Source of the DNA: Phycicoccus flavus
Lineage (GTDB): Bacteria > Actinomycetota > Actinomycetes > Actinomycetales > Dermatophilaceae
Direction of reading: 5' to 3'
NCBI RefSeq assembly: GCF_004025965.2
Contig: NZ_SAYU02000019.1
Location: forward strand, 1 to 60,767
DNA length: 60,767 bases
A program made the translations under genes and the position numbers. Numbering within the stretch: position 1 is the stretch's first letter; every line of letters starts with the position of its first letter. Below the pieces are notes generated by a model that was not told where the DNA came from, did not search any database, and saw nothing but the letters and a program-made list of their open reading frames with translations. This document shows, piece by piece, positions 1 through 7,927 of the stretch.

Positions 1-731
1 AGGGCGGACAGGGCGATGGCCATGCCCTGCCCCTCGGCGCCGATCCGGCGGTCGGCGTCGACGCGGACGTCGTCGTAGAGGACCTCGCGGACGGTGTCGC
101 AGTGCAGGCCCATCTTCTTCTCCGGCGTGCCGAAGGAGAGGCCGTCGGCGTCCGCGGGCACGACGACGCAGGTGAGGCCCTTGCCGCCGTCGTCCGAGGT
201 GCGCGCGAAGGTCGTGTAGTAGTCGGCGTGCCCGGCGTGGCTGATCCACGCCTTGCGGCCCCGCAAGACGTAGGCGTCACCGTCGCGGGTCGCGCGGGTC
301 GTCATCGAGGCGATGTCGGAGCCCGCGAGCGGCTCGGAGAGGCAGTAGGCCCCGAGCCGGTCGCCGGAGAGCATGTCCGGCAGCAGGGCGGCGCGCTGCT
401 CGTCGGTGCCGAAGGCCGTGACCGGGTAGGTCGTGAGGGCGTGGACGGAGACGCCGACGGCGACGCTCATCCACACGCTGGCGATCTCCTCGACGACCTG
501 GAGGTAGACCTCGTACGGCTGGCCGTAGCCGCCGTGCTCCTCCGGCTGCGGCAGCGAGAGCAGGCCGGCCGCTCCGAGGGTGCGGAACACCTCGGTCGGG
601 AAGGACTCGTCGTGGGCGGCGGCGCGCTCGGCGTCGTCGACCTGCGGCGCGAGCTCCTTGGCGCAGATCTCGCGGGTGAGGTCGATGAGCTCCTGGCCCT
701 CGTCGGTCGGCATGAGCCTCGTCGCTGGCAT
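1..731 (-). CDS. Acyl-CoA dehydrogenase, N-terminal part (runs off window start)
   Basis: FAD-dependent acyl-CoA dehydrogenase, oxidising acyl-CoA to enoyl-CoA in fatty-acid or branched-chain catabolism. About 243 codons are present and the 3' end is outside the window. The visible part holds the helical N-terminal domain and most of the middle beta domain. It has the family signature AYCLSEPLAGSD followed by TTRATRDGDAYVLRGRKAWI and a conserved LHCDTVREV stretch. The catalytic glutamate of the C-terminal domain is not in view. The ATG at 731 is the longest start; a second ATG at 713 has a better purine-rich stretch upstream and may be the true one. The substrate chain length cannot be told from this part. 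Confidence 0.9.
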   Translation of the reverse strand, partial: MPATRLMPTDEGQELIDLTREICAKELAPQVDDAERAAAHDESFPTEVFRTLGAAGLLSLPQPEEHGGYGQPYEVYLQVVEEIASVWMSVAVGVSVHALTTYPVTAFGTDEQRAALLPDMLSGDRLGAYCLSEPLAGSDIASMTTRATRDGDAYVLRGRKAWISHAGHADYYTTFARTSDDGGKGLTCVVVPADADGLSFGTPEKKMGLHCDTVREVLYDDVRVDADRRIGAEGQGMAIALSA

Positions 732-816
732 GGCTCGAGACTACCGAGGTGGTCGGACGTCCTAGTAAACGCGTGGCCGGTGTTCGGTGCTGCCGGGGGT
801 CGGGGGTCGGGGGTCG

Positions 817-1140
817 GGGGTGCGGCGGGTAGGTCCGCGCCGGAAGGTTCGGGTTCGCCGGGGTTCGGTGCCGGTGCGAACCCGAAGGTTCCGGGATCAG
901 GCGAGAAAGCTGCGGCGGGGTCGGGGGTGCGGCGGGCGGGTCTGCCCCGGAAGGTTCGGGTTCGCCGGGGTTCGGTGGCCGTCCGAACCCGGAGGTTGCG
1001 GGATCAAGCGAGAAAGCTGCGGCGGGGGCGGAGGTGCGGCGGGCGGGTCTGCCCCGGAAGGTTCGGGTTCGCCGGGGTTCGGTGCCGGTGCGAACCCGAA
1101 GGTTGCGGGATCAGGCGAGAAAGCTGCGGCGGGGGCGGGG
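817..1140. repeat. 107-bp tandem repeat, three copies, each with a hairpin
   Basis: Copies begin at 842, 949 and 1056, exactly 107 bp apart, with a partial unit end before the first copy and a truncated third copy. Each unit contains an inverted repeat: 11-bp arms TTCGGGTTCGC / GCGAACCCGAA in copies 1 (848-858 and 876-886) and 3, and shorter arms (CGGGTTCG / CGAACCCG) in copy 2. The block fills the gap between the 3' end of modC and the 5' end of the acyl-CoA dehydrogenase gene. No coding signal is visible. Its role is unknown; transcription termination or a REP-like element are possibilities. Confidence 0.85.
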
Positions 1141-1158
1141 AGAGTGGGGGGTGGGCGG

Positions 1159-2469
1159 TCAGGAGGGGTAGGCGCTGACCTCGGTGGCCTTGACGCCGGC
1201 CCAGACGTCGGCGCCCGGCTGGAGACGCATGGTGGCCACCGAGCCGGCGGTGACGTCGGCGAGCACGGCGACCGTCCCGTCACCGCGGTTCTCGTGGTCG
1301 CGTCCTGGCTCCGCCCTGCGCGGCCCGTCATGGCGTCCGGCGTCGGCCCCGTGGTCCTCGTGGTCGCGTGCGGCGTCGGCCCCGTGCTGCCCGTCATGGC
1401 GTCCGGCGTGACCGCGCTGTCCGTGGTCGCCCTGCCCGGGGGCTCCGCGCTGCCCATGCTCGCGTGCGGCGTCGGCTCCGCGCGTCCCCTGGTCGCGTGC
1501 GGTGTCGGCTACGTGCGGCCCGTCATGGCGTCCGGCGCCGATGAGGAGGCGGACCCGGGCGGTCTGGCCGGACAGCTCGACCGACCCCACGCGCGCCGGC
1601 CACAGGTTGCGGGTCGAGCCGTGCGGCTTCTCGGGGTAGAGCGCCACCGCCGACGGCGCGAACGCCACCCAGGACGGCCCGCGGTGGGCGTGGCCCCCGG
1701 TGACGACCGGCCCGAGCGGCGTCGTCACCGCCTCGCCGTCGGCGGTCCCGGCGAACAGGTTGAGCCCGACGACCTGCGCGACGTACGGGTCGCGCGGTCG
1801 GGCGACGACGTCGGCCGGGGTCCCCTCCTGGACGACGGCGCCGCCCTCGACGAAGACGAGCCGGTCGGCCAGGGTGAGGGCGTCGAGCGGGTCGTGCGTG
1901 ACGACGACGGTGACGCCGTCGTAGGCGCGCAGCCGGGCGGCGAGGGTGGCGCGCACCTGCGGCCGGGTGGCGGGGTCGAGCGCCGACAGCGGCTCGTCGA
2001 GCAGCAGCAGCCGCGGGTCGGTGGCCAGGGCCCGGGCCAGGGCGACGCGCTGGGCCTGGCCGTGCGAGAGCGCCGACGGACGCCGGCCGGCCAGCTCGGC
2101 GACGCCGAGCGCCCCCAGCTCGGCGTCCGCGCGCTCCTCGGCCTCCCGGCGCGACGCGCCCCGGCTGCGTGGGCCGAAGGCGACGTTGGCGCGGGCGGTG
2201 AGGTGCGGGAAGAGCAGGTGGTCGGCGGCCAGGAGCCCGACGGCCCGCCGCTCCGGGCCGAGGTGCCGCCCGTCGCCGGCCCACGTCTCGCCGTCGACCC
2301 GGACGTGCCCGGCCTCGAGCGGCACGAGACCGGCCAGCGCGTGCAGCGCGGTAGTCTTGCCGGCGCCGTTGGGCCCGAGGACCGCGACCACCTCGCCGTC
2401 CTGCGCGGCGAGGGGGAGGTCGACCGTGAACCCGCCGCGGTGGGCGCGCAGGCGGGCGTCCAGGGTCAT
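1159..2469 (-). CDS. modC: Molybdate ABC transporter ATP-binding protein ModC, with His-rich TOBE insertion
   Basis: ATPase of the molybdate importer, 436 aa, working with ModB at the inner face of the membrane. Walker A GPNGAGKT lies near residue 37, the signature is LSHGQAQ, and Walker B is LLLLDEP. A C-terminal TOBE (Mop) domain binds oxyanion. The two halves of the TOBE domain (ending near residue 311 and resuming at GTVAVLADV near 398) are separated by about 86 residues of low-complexity repeats such as GRHDG, GADAARDHEDHG and QRGHAGRHDGQHG, with about eleven histidines. Typical ModC proteins have a short turn there. The start overlaps the modB stop by 4 nt (ATGA). It is the last gene of the operon. 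Confidence 0.93.
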   Translation of the reverse strand: MTLDARLRAHRGGFTVDLPLAAQDGEVVAVLGPNGAGKTTALHALAGLVPLEAGHVRVDGETWAGDGRHLGPERRAVGLLAADHLLFPHLTARANVAFGPRSRGASRREAEERADAELGALGVAELAGRRPSALSHGQAQRVALARALATDPRLLLLDEPLSALDPATRPQVRATLAARLRAYDGVTVVVTHDPLDALTLADRLVFVEGGAVVQEGTPADVVARPRDPYVAQVVGLNLFAGTADGEAVTTPLGPVVTGGHAHRGPSWVAFAPSAVALYPEKPHGSTRNLWPARVGSVELSGQTARVRLLIGAGRHDGPHVADTARDQGTRGADAAREHGQRGAPGQGDHGQRGHAGRHDGQHGADAARDHEDHGADAGRHDGPRRAEPGRDHENRGDGTVAVLADVTAGSVATMRLQPGADVWAGVKATEVSAYPS

Positions 2470-3308
2470 CGCATCCACCGCCCGCGCAGCAGCCCGAGCA
2501 CGAGCAGCGACACCGCGAGCATGGCGATGCTCAGGGCCAGCGCGGCCTGCGGGTCGTTCTGCAGGGCGACGTAGACGGCGAGCGGCGCGGTCTGGGTGCG
2601 GCCGGCGAAGTTGCCGGCGAAGGTGATCGTCGCGCCGAACTCGCCGAGCGCCCGGGCCCAGGCCAGCGCGGCGCCCGAGGCGATGCCGGGGGCTGCCAGC
2701 GGGAGCGCCACCCGGACGAAGATGCGTAGTGGGGAGGCCCCGAGGGTCGCCGCGACCGCGTCGTAGCGGCCGTCGACCGCCCGCATCGCGCCCTCGACGG
2801 CGAGGACGAAGAAGGGCAGCGAGACGAACACCTGGGCCAGCACGACGGCCGACGGCGTGAACGGCAGCCGCAGCCCGAAGGCCTCGAAGAGCGGTGCGCC
2901 GACCACACCGCGGCGTCCGTAGGCCATGAGCAGGGCCACGCCGCCGACCACCGGCGGCAGGACGACGGGCACGGTGAGGACGGCCCGCAGCCACGTCGCG
3001 GCCCGGCCGTCGGCCCGGCTCAGCAGCCAGGCCAGCGGCGTGCCGAGGACGGCGCACAGGGCGACGGTGACGAGCGTGGTGACCAGCGAGAGCCGGATGG
3101 CCGGCCAGACCACCGGGGCGGCCAGGTGCGCGGCGAAGGCCCCCCACTCGGTCCGCAGCAGCAGCCCCAGCAGCGGCAGGACGACGAGCCCCACGCCCAG
3201 CGCGGCGGGCACGAGCAGCACGGCCCGGGACCAGCCGGCGGACCGCGCCCGCGCCCGTCCCACCGGGGTGGACGGGGCGCGGGGGCGTGGTGGGGCGGGA
3301 GCGGTCAC
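2466..3308 (-). CDS. modB: Molybdate ABC transporter permease ModB
   Basis: Membrane permease of the molybdate importer, 280 aa, of the BPD_transp_1 type with about five or six membrane segments. The EAA-loop region that docks the ATPase is recognisable around AATLGASPLRIFVRVALPLAAPG, here followed by ALGEFGATITFAGN, a stretch typical of ModB. The GTG start at 3308 overlaps the modA stop (GTGA) and the stop overlaps the modC start (ATGA), so the three transport genes appear translationally coupled. The longer open frame upstream is ruled out by overlap with modA. Confidence 0.94.
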   Translation of the reverse strand: MTAPAPPRPRAPSTPVGRARARSAGWSRAVLLVPAALGVGLVVLPLLGLLLRTEWGAFAAHLAAPVVWPAIRLSLVTTLVTVALCAVLGTPLAWLLSRADGRAATWLRAVLTVPVVLPPVVGGVALLMAYGRRGVVGAPLFEAFGLRLPFTPSAVVLAQVFVSLPFFVLAVEGAMRAVDGRYDAVAATLGASPLRIFVRVALPLAAPGIASGAALAWARALGEFGATITFAGNFAGRTQTAPLAVYVALQNDPQAALALSIAMLAVSLLVLGLLRGRWMR

Positions 3309-4150
3309 GGCGCCAGGAAGCCGGCCTTCGTGAGCGCGGCCGTGCCCTGCGGGCTCGCGACGAACCGCGCGAAGCCGGCGACGTCGCGGTCCTTCGAGAA
3401 CCACAGCAGCGGGTAGGTGAGGACGACGTTGTCGGCCGCGGGGACCTCGACCCCCTCGACGTCCGCGCCCGCGCTCACGACGTCGGAGTGGTAGACCATC
3501 GCCGCGTCGGCCTCGCCGAGGGTGACCTTGGTGAGCGTGGCCTTGACGTCGATCTCGCGGGAGACGACGTGGGGGGTGACGCCCGCCTTCGCCAGCACCT
3601 GGTCGGCCGCGGCGCCGCAGGGGACGGTCTCGGCGCAGAGCACGACGTCGAGGTCGGGGTCGGCCAGGTCGGCGAGGCTCGACACCGACCCCGGGTTGTC
3701 CGGCGGGACGGCGATCTCGACGGTGTTGCGGGCGACAACCTCCCGGCCGCCGTCGGCCGCGGCGTCCGCGGGCAGCATCGCCAGGGCCGACTCGCCCGCG
3801 CTGGCGTAGACGTCGGCCGGGGCGCCCTCGGCGATCTGCTGGGCCAGCGTCGTGCTGGAGCCGAAGCTCAGGGCGACGGTGACGCCGGGGTGCTGCTGCT
3901 CGTAGGCCGTGGCGAGCGCGGTGAACGGCTCGGTCAGCGAGGCCGCCGCGAGGACGGTCACCACCCTCGACCCGCCGCCGCTCGACGCCGGAGCGGAGGT
4001 GGAGCCGGCGGCGCCGGGCGCGGTGTCCTGCGGGGTCGCCGCCGAGCAGGCGGTGAGGGCGAGCAGCCCCGTCACCGCCGCGAGGACGGCGAGGCGCGAT
4101 CGGCGCACCGTTCGTCGCGCTGCGGGGGCAGGGGCGGGCCGCGGGCTCAC
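3305..4150 (-). CDS. modA: Molybdate-binding lipoprotein ModA
   Basis: Extracytoplasmic molybdate-binding protein, 281 aa. A basic N-terminus is followed by a hydrophobic segment ending in a lipobox (LLALTAC, Cys about residue 30), so it is probably lipid-anchored. After a Ser/Ala-rich linker the mature domain begins VTVLAAASLTEPF, the usual ModA start, and continues with FGSSTTLAQQI and GAPADVYASA, which line the oxyanion pocket in the family. The GTG at 4150 overlaps the stop of the upstream regulator gene (GTGA). An in-frame ATG at 4273 would lie inside that gene and would bury the signal peptide, so it was rejected. Confidence 0.95.
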   Translation of the reverse strand: MSPRPAPAPAARRTVRRSRLAVLAAVTGLLALTACSAATPQDTAPGAAGSTSAPASSGGGSRVVTVLAAASLTEPFTALATAYEQQHPGVTVALSFGSSTTLAQQIAEGAPADVYASAGESALAMLPADAAADGGREVVARNTVEIAVPPDNPGSVSSLADLADPDLDVVLCAETVPCGAAADQVLAKAGVTPHVVSREIDVKATLTKVTLGEADAAMVYHSDVVSAGADVEGVEVPAADNVVLTYPLLWFSKDRDVAGFARFVASPQGTAALTKAGFLAP

Positions 4151-4542
4151 CGGGGCACCCCGACGACGACGTTCGTCGACTTGATGGTCGCGACGGCGAC
4201 GCTGCCCACCTCGAGACCGAGGTCGCGCACGGCCTCGCTGGACATGAGCGAGACGACCCGGAACGGTCCGCACTGCAGCTCGACCTGGGCCATGACGGTG
4301 TCGGTGAGGACACCGGTCACGACCCCGCGCATCCGGTTGCGGGCGGACTCGTCGGCGACGACGCCCACCGGGGCCGGGCGCGCGGTCTCGCGCGCGACGG
4401 CGGCCAGGTCGGCGCCCGCGACGACGAGGCGTCCGGCGTCGTCCTTCGTCGCGGGCAGGCGTCCGGCGTCGACCATCCGGCGCACCGTGTCGTCGGAGAC
4501 CCCGAGGAGGGCGGCGGCCTCCGAGATCCGAATCTGCGTCAT
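4147..4542 (-). CDS. MopR-like regulator: excisionase-type HTH plus TOBE (molybdate-binding) domain
   Basis: Small protein of 131 aa. Residues 1-55 form a MerR/excisionase-type winged helix (ISEAAALLGVSDDTVRRMVD, then GRLP). Residues about 65-131 form a single TOBE/Mop domain (NRMRGVVTGVLTDTVMAQVEL, then STNVVVGVPR). Fusion of a DNA-binding and a Mop domain suggests a molybdate-sensing regulator of its own operon. That is an inference; family members are usually annotated as helix-turn-helix transcriptional regulators or TOBE proteins. It is the first gene of the mod operon. The ATG at 4542 is preceded by TAGAGT seven bases upstream, so the message may be leaderless. Confidence 0.88.
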   Translation of the reverse strand: MTQIRISEAAALLGVSDDTVRRMVDAGRLPATKDDAGRLVVAGADLAAVARETARPAPVGVVADESARNRMRGVVTGVLTDTVMAQVELQCGPFRVVSLMSSEAVRDLGLEVGSVAVATIKSTNVVVGVPR

Positions 4543-4549
4543 GTGACGG

Positions 4550-4555
4550 ACTCTA
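4550..4555 (-). promoter_or_regulatory. Predicted -10 box of the mod operon (leaderless)
   Basis: TAGAGT lies 7 nt before the ATG of the mopR-like gene and no Shine-Dalgarno sequence is present. This spacing would put transcription start at or next to the start codon. Confidence 0.5.
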
Positions 4556-4616
4556 ACCCCGCACCTGCGGATTCCTGACGGCGAGGAGAGCAGAACCGTC
4601 CGACCGGACGGGCCGG

Positions 4617-5462
4617 TCAGGGCTCGGGCAGGGTGCCGGGCTCGGGCCGGGCGTGCGGGTCGCGGAAGTGTGAGAGCTCGGGCCGCTTGGGGTCGCGGCC
4701 GTCGCCGGAGGACGTGCCGCGCAGCCGCCGCTCGACCCAGGGCGTCGCGTGGCTGCGGACCCACTCGGCGTGCCCGCGCAGCTCGTCGGCGCGCGCCGAC
4801 GGGCCCGCGGGGGGCAGCGGGGTGGACCACTCGTCGCGGTCGGTGGGGTGCCCGAGCGCGGTGAGGGCGGCGAGGGCGACGCGGCGGTGCCCCTCGGTCG
4901 TCAGGTGGATGCGGTCCTCGGCCCACATCCGCCAGTCGCGCAGTGCCCGCATCCCCCAGAGGTTGAGGACGTGGCAGCCGTGGTCGGCGGCGATGGTGAA
5001 CAGGTTGGCGGCGTGCACCGCGTGCCGGCCGCGCAGGGCCCGGAACAGGCCGGCGTCGCGGGTGTCGGTGGGCGTGGCGAGCAGGACGTCGGCGCCGCCG
5101 GCGCGGATCCGCACGACGGCCTCCTCGAGGCGCGCGGCCAGCGCGTCGAGGTCGACGGACGGGCGCAGCAGGTCGTTGCCGCCGCCGACCATCGACACCA
5201 GGTCCGGGGTCATCGTCATCGCCGCGTCCAGCTGCGGGCCGACGACGTCGCCGAGGGTGCGTCCGCGGACGGCGAGGTTCGCGTACCCGAAGGGCAGGTG
5301 CTCGTCGGCGGCGACCCGGTCCAGGTGCAGCGCCAGCCGGTCCGCCCAGCCGACGAAGGCGTCCTCGCGCTCGGGGTCGGGGTCGCTGAGGCCCTCGGTG
5401 AAGGAGTCGCCGATGGCGACGTAGCGGGTCCAGACGCGGCGGTCCGCCGGCAACGACGTCAC
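4617..5462 (-). CDS. SGNH/GDSL-type esterase
   Basis: Probable serine esterase/lipase of the SGNH hydrolase family, 281 aa. Block I is [11 protein letters not shown] with the nucleophilic Ser. Block III is [11 protein letters not shown] and block V is [15 protein letters not shown] with the Asp-x-x-His pair. There is no signal peptide, so it is probably cytoplasmic. Residues after about 235 are an extra hydrophilic tail rich in Arg and Pro. The GTG start at 5462 overlaps the stop of the uracil-DNA glycosylase gene (GTGA), which decides the start. It is probably co-transcribed with that gene; the pairing says nothing certain about its substrate. Confidence 0.9.
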   Translation of the reverse strand: MTSLPADRRVWTRYVAIGDSFTEGLSDPDPEREDAFVGWADRLALHLDRVAADEHLPFGYANLAVRGRTLGDVVGPQLDAAMTMTPDLVSMVGGGNDLLRPSVDLDALAARLEEAVVRIRAGGADVLLATPTDTRDAGLFRALRGRHAVHAANLFTIAADHGCHVLNLWGMRALRDWRMWAEDRIHLTTEGHRRVALAALTALGHPTDRDEWSTPLPPAGPSARADELRGHAEWVRSHATPWVERRLRGTSSGDGRDPKRPELSHFRDPHARPEPGTLPEP

Positions 5463-6217
5463 GGCAGCCGCCAGTCGACGGGGTCGGCGCCGGCCTCGGC
5501 GAGCAGGGCGTTGGCCCGCGAGAAGGGCCGGGAGCCGAAGAAGCCGTTGCGCGCCGACAGCGGGCTGGGGTGCGCGGACTCGATGCACGGGATGCCGCGC
5601 AGGTGCGGCGCGAGGGACCGGGCGTCGCGTCCCCAGAGGATGGCAACGAGCGGGCCACCGCGCTCGACGAGGGCCTCGATGGCCCGGCCGGTGACCTCCT
5701 CCCACCCCTTCCCGCGGTGGCTCGCCGGCGTGCCGGGCCGCACCGTGAGCACCCGGTTGAGCAGGAGGACGCCGTGCTCGGCCCAGGGGGTGAGGTCGCC
5801 GGTGGTCGGCATCGGCAGGCCCAGGTCGTCGCGCAGCTCCTGGTAGATGTTCACGAGGCTGCGCGGGACCGGCCGCACGTCCGGGTTCACCGAGAACGAC
5901 AGGCCCATCGCGTGCCCCGGGGTCGGGTACGGGTCCTGGCCGACGACGAGCACGCGCACCGAGTCCAGCGGCTGCTGGAAGGCGCGCAGCACGTGCGGCC
6001 CGCCCGGCAGGTACCCGCGGCCGCTCGCGACCTCGGCCCGGAGGAACTCGCCCATCCGGGCGACGACGGGCTCGACCGGGGCCAGGGCCTGCGCCCACGA
6101 CGGGTGGACGAGCTCGCGCAGCGGACGCGCGGCGTGCGCGCCCTCGTCGGCGTCCGGGGCGGGAGCCGCCGGCTGCTCCGCCGACGGAGGGCCGGGGGGC
6201 GTGGGGGAGTCGGACAT
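5459..6217 (-). CDS. ung: Uracil-DNA glycosylase, family 1
   Basis: Removes uracil from DNA in base-excision repair; 252 aa. Motif A is [18 protein letters not shown] with the catalytic Asp near residue 95. Motif B is the DNA-intercalation loop [14 protein letters not shown] with the catalytic His near 216. The Pro/Ala-rich first 30 residues are an extension compared with E. coli Ung. The ATG at 6217 has TACCGT 7 nt upstream and no Shine-Dalgarno, suggesting a leaderless transcript. The SGNH esterase gene follows with a 4-nt overlap. Confidence 0.97.
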   Translation of the reverse strand: MSDSPTPPGPPSAEQPAAPAPDADEGAHAARPLRELVHPSWAQALAPVEPVVARMGEFLRAEVASGRGYLPGGPHVLRAFQQPLDSVRVLVVGQDPYPTPGHAMGLSFSVNPDVRPVPRSLVNIYQELRDDLGLPMPTTGDLTPWAEHGVLLLNRVLTVRPGTPASHRGKGWEEVTGRAIEALVERGGPLVAILWGRDARSLAPHLRGIPCIESAHPSPLSARNGFFGSRPFSRANALLAEAGADPVDWRLP

Positions 6218-6224
6218 CGGGCCC

Positions 6225-6230
6225 ACGGTA
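6225..6230 (-). promoter_or_regulatory. Predicted -10 box of ung (leaderless)
   Basis: TACCGT is placed 7 nt before the ung ATG, with no ribosome binding site between them. Confidence 0.45.
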
Positions 6231-6243
6231 GTACGCGGCGGCG

Positions 6244-6585
6244 TCAGCCGAAGATGGCGCGGACCTGCTCGACGCGACTGGGCACGATGCGGAACCAGGC
6301 CCAGCTGCCGCGCTTGTCCCGGGTGAGCAGACCGGCCTCGACGAGCACCTTGAGGTGGTGCGACACGGTCGGCTGCGACAGGCCGACGAGGGGGGTGAGG
6401 TCGCAGACGCAGGCCTCGCCGGCCGCCGTCGCGCGGATGGCGCTGAGCAGCCGCAGCCGGACCGGGTCGGCGACGGCCTTGAGCAGCGCGGCGCTGCGCT
6501 CGGCCTCGGCGGCACTGAGGCCCCCGTCGGTGCCGATGCCGCAGCACGGGGTGGTGGCGGCGAGGGGCAGCTCTCGGGTCGGCAC
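6244..6585 (-). CDS. arsR: ArsR-family metalloregulator of the arsenic cluster
   Basis: Dimeric winged-helix repressor, 113 aa, expected to leave DNA when As(III) or a similar thiophilic ion binds. The DNA-recognition helix is [19 protein letters not shown]. The sensor segment [10 protein letters not shown] puts cysteines at about 59 and 61, the alpha3 position used by classical ArsR, and two more cysteines sit near the N-terminus (TTPCCG, 14-15). The start at 6585 follows a strong Shine-Dalgarno AAGGAGG. It is divergent from the lyase/aquaporin/arsC operon, with two palindromes in between that are likely its operators. Confidence 0.93.
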   Translation of the reverse strand: MPTRELPLAATTPCCGIGTDGGLSAAEAERSAALLKAVADPVRLRLLSAIRATAAGEACVCDLTPLVGLSQPTVSHHLKVLVEAGLLTRDKRGSWAWFRIVPSRVEQVRAIFG

Positions 6586-6598
6586 GGGTCCTCCTTGT

Positions 6599-6632
6599 CA
6601 TCGACGAACGTCTATATTGACACACGTCGATG
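6599..6632. promoter_or_regulatory. Putative ArsR operator 1 over divergent promoters
   Basis: Inverted repeat with 8-bp arms CATCGACG (6599-6606) and CGTCGATG (6625-6632). It encloses a perfect -35 hexamer TTGACA (6617-6622) for the plus-strand operon, with a possible -10 TGTGCT at 6640-6645. On the minus strand TATAGA (complement of 6611-6616) could serve arsR. Repressor bound here would block both directions. Confidence 0.7.
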
Positions 6633-6653
6633 GGTGTGGTGTGCTGCGCATCG

Positions 6654-6671
6654 CATCGACGACCGTCGATG
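6654..6671. promoter_or_regulatory. Putative ArsR operator 2
   Basis: The same arms CATCGACG and CGTCGATG recur with only 2 bp between them (6654-6661 and 6664-6671), just downstream of the plus-strand promoter and upstream of the lyase ribosome binding site. Identical arms at two sites point to one DNA-binding protein, most simply ArsR. Confidence 0.65.
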
Positions 6672-6692
6672 TCCGTCCCGCCGGAGGTCCCC

Positions 6693-7190
6693 ATGGCCAC
6701 ACCCACCAGCCGCGTCCAGCTCGCCCTCAACGTCGCCGACCTCGAGGCGTCGGTCGACTTCTACACCGCGATGTTCGGCGTCGCGCCGCACAAGCGCCGC
6801 CCCGGGTACGCCAACTTCGAGGTGGCCGAGCCGCCGCTCAAGCTCGTCCTCATCGAGACCACCGCCGCCGAGCGCGGCACCGGCACGACCGGCGCGCTCA
6901 ACCACCTCGGCGTCGAGGTCGCCTCGGTCGACGACGTCACCGCCGCACGGGAGCGCTTCTCCTCCGCCGGTCTCGCCGCCTTCGACGAGGACGACACGAC
7001 CTGCTGCTGGGCGCTCCAGGACAAGGTGTGGGTCCACGACCCGCACGGCGCCGGGTGGGAGTTCTACACCGTCAAGGACGACGACCCCGCGCACCCGCGA
7101 CCCGCCACCGCGTCGCTGCCGGTCTCCGACGGCTGCTGCACCCCCGAGGCCGGCCACCCGCCGCGCGGCGCGGCGGCGTGCTGCTCGTGA
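6693..7190 (+). CDS. ArsI/CadI-family vicinal-oxygen-chelate protein (C-As lyase type)
   Basis: 165-aa protein of the glyoxalase/VOC fold. It resembles ArsI, which splits methyl groups off trivalent organoarsenicals, and the mycobacterial cadmium-induced CadI. The vicinal cysteine motif [13 protein letters not shown] (Cys 104-105) is the ArsI/CadI signature. Metal-ligand candidates are Gln9, His71 and Glu123. The C-terminal tail has two further Cys pairs (148-149 and 163-164). The ATG at 6693 was chosen because GGAGG precedes it by 5-7 nt; an in-frame ATG at 6630 would place the start inside the operator region. The aquaporin gene starts within its stop codon (GTGA). Whether arsenic or cadmium is the true substrate cannot be told from sequence alone. 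Confidence 0.88.
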   Translation: MATPTSRVQLALNVADLEASVDFYTAMFGVAPHKRRPGYANFEVAEPPLKLVLIETTAAERGTGTTGALNHLGVEVASVDDVTAARERFSSAGLAAFDEDDTTCCWALQDKVWVHDPHGAGWEFYTVKDDDPAHPRPATASLPVSDGCCTPEAGHPPRGAAACCS

Positions 7191-7927
7191 CCCCCCGCGT
7201 CCGGGCCCTCGTCGCGGAGACGGTGGGGGCGGCCGGCCTGCTCGCCGCCGTCGTCGGGTCCGGGATCATGGCCACCCGGCTCACCGACGACGTCGGCGTC
7301 CAGCTGCTCGCCAACGCCCTGGCGTCGGTGGCCGCCTTGGGGGTGCTCATCGCCTGCCTGGCCCCGCTGAGCGGTGCGCACTTCAACCCCGCCGTCTCGC
7401 TGGCCCAGGCCGTCCGCGGTGACCTGCCGTGGCGCGACCTGCCCGGCTACGTCGTCGCCCAGGTCCTCGGGGCCTGCCTCGGGACCGTGCTCGCCGACCT
7501 CATGTACGACCTGCCCGCGGTGGAGGCCTCGCGGACGGCGCGCGGCGGGGTCGGGCAGTGGCTGGGGGAGGTGCTCGCCACCGCCGGGCTCCTCATGGTC
7601 GTCGGCTTCGTCGCACGCGGCGGGCGCGAGCGGCAGGCGCCGCTGCTCGTCGCCGGGTGGATCCTCGCCGCCTACTGGTTCACCTCCTCGACCTCCTTCG
7701 CCAACCCGGCGGTGACGCTCGCCCGCACCCTGTCCGACACCTTCGCCGGCATCGCCCCGGCCGACGCCCCGGGCTTCGTCCTCGCCCAGCTCGTCGGCGT
7801 GGCCGTCGGCCTCGCCCTCATGGCCCTCGTCGCCGCGCCCCGGGCCGCGACGACGTTCGAGGCGCCCGACCCGGAACCCGCCCACCCCCGTCCCGACCGC
7901 AGAGACCACCCCCAGGAGCCCTCGTGA
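7187..7927 (+). CDS. MIP/aquaporin-family channel, probable arsenite channel
   Basis: Integral membrane channel of 246 aa with about six membrane helices. The two NPA boxes appear as HFNPAVS and FANPAVTLAR. Its place between an ArsI-type lyase and ArsC suggests the AqpS-like role of passing arsenite out of the cell, so that arsenate reduction is coupled to efflux without an Acr3/ArsB pump. None of those pumps is present in the cluster. A hydrophilic tail of about 30 residues, rich in Pro, Asp and Arg, closes the protein. GTG start with GTGA overlap on the lyase stop; the same overlap links it to arsC. Confidence 0.88.
   Translation: MTPRVRALVAETVGAAGLLAAVVGSGIMATRLTDDVGVQLLANALASVAALGVLIACLAPLSGAHFNPAVSLAQAVRGDLPWRDLPGYVVAQVLGACLGTVLADLMYDLPAVEASRTARGGVGQWLGEVLATAGLLMVVGFVARGGRERQAPLLVAGWILAAYWFTSSTSFANPAVTLARTLSDTFAGIAPADAPGFVLAQLVGVAVGLALMALVAAPRAATTFEAPDPEPAHPRPDRRDHPQEPS

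Noticed and set aside
817-1140. CRISPR array
   Set aside because: Units are contiguous and 107 bp long with no unique spacers and no cas genes.
102-1178. 358-aa plus-strand frame over the acyl-CoA dehydrogenase start and the 107-bp repeats
   Set aside because: It is antisense to a clear gene and its C-terminal half is a translation of the repeats; composition is GC-driven Arg/Gly.
6630-6692. Upstream ATG 6630 as start of the ArsI-type gene
   Set aside because: It would begin inside the operator region; ATG 6693 has a GGAGG ribosome binding site and matches family N-termini.
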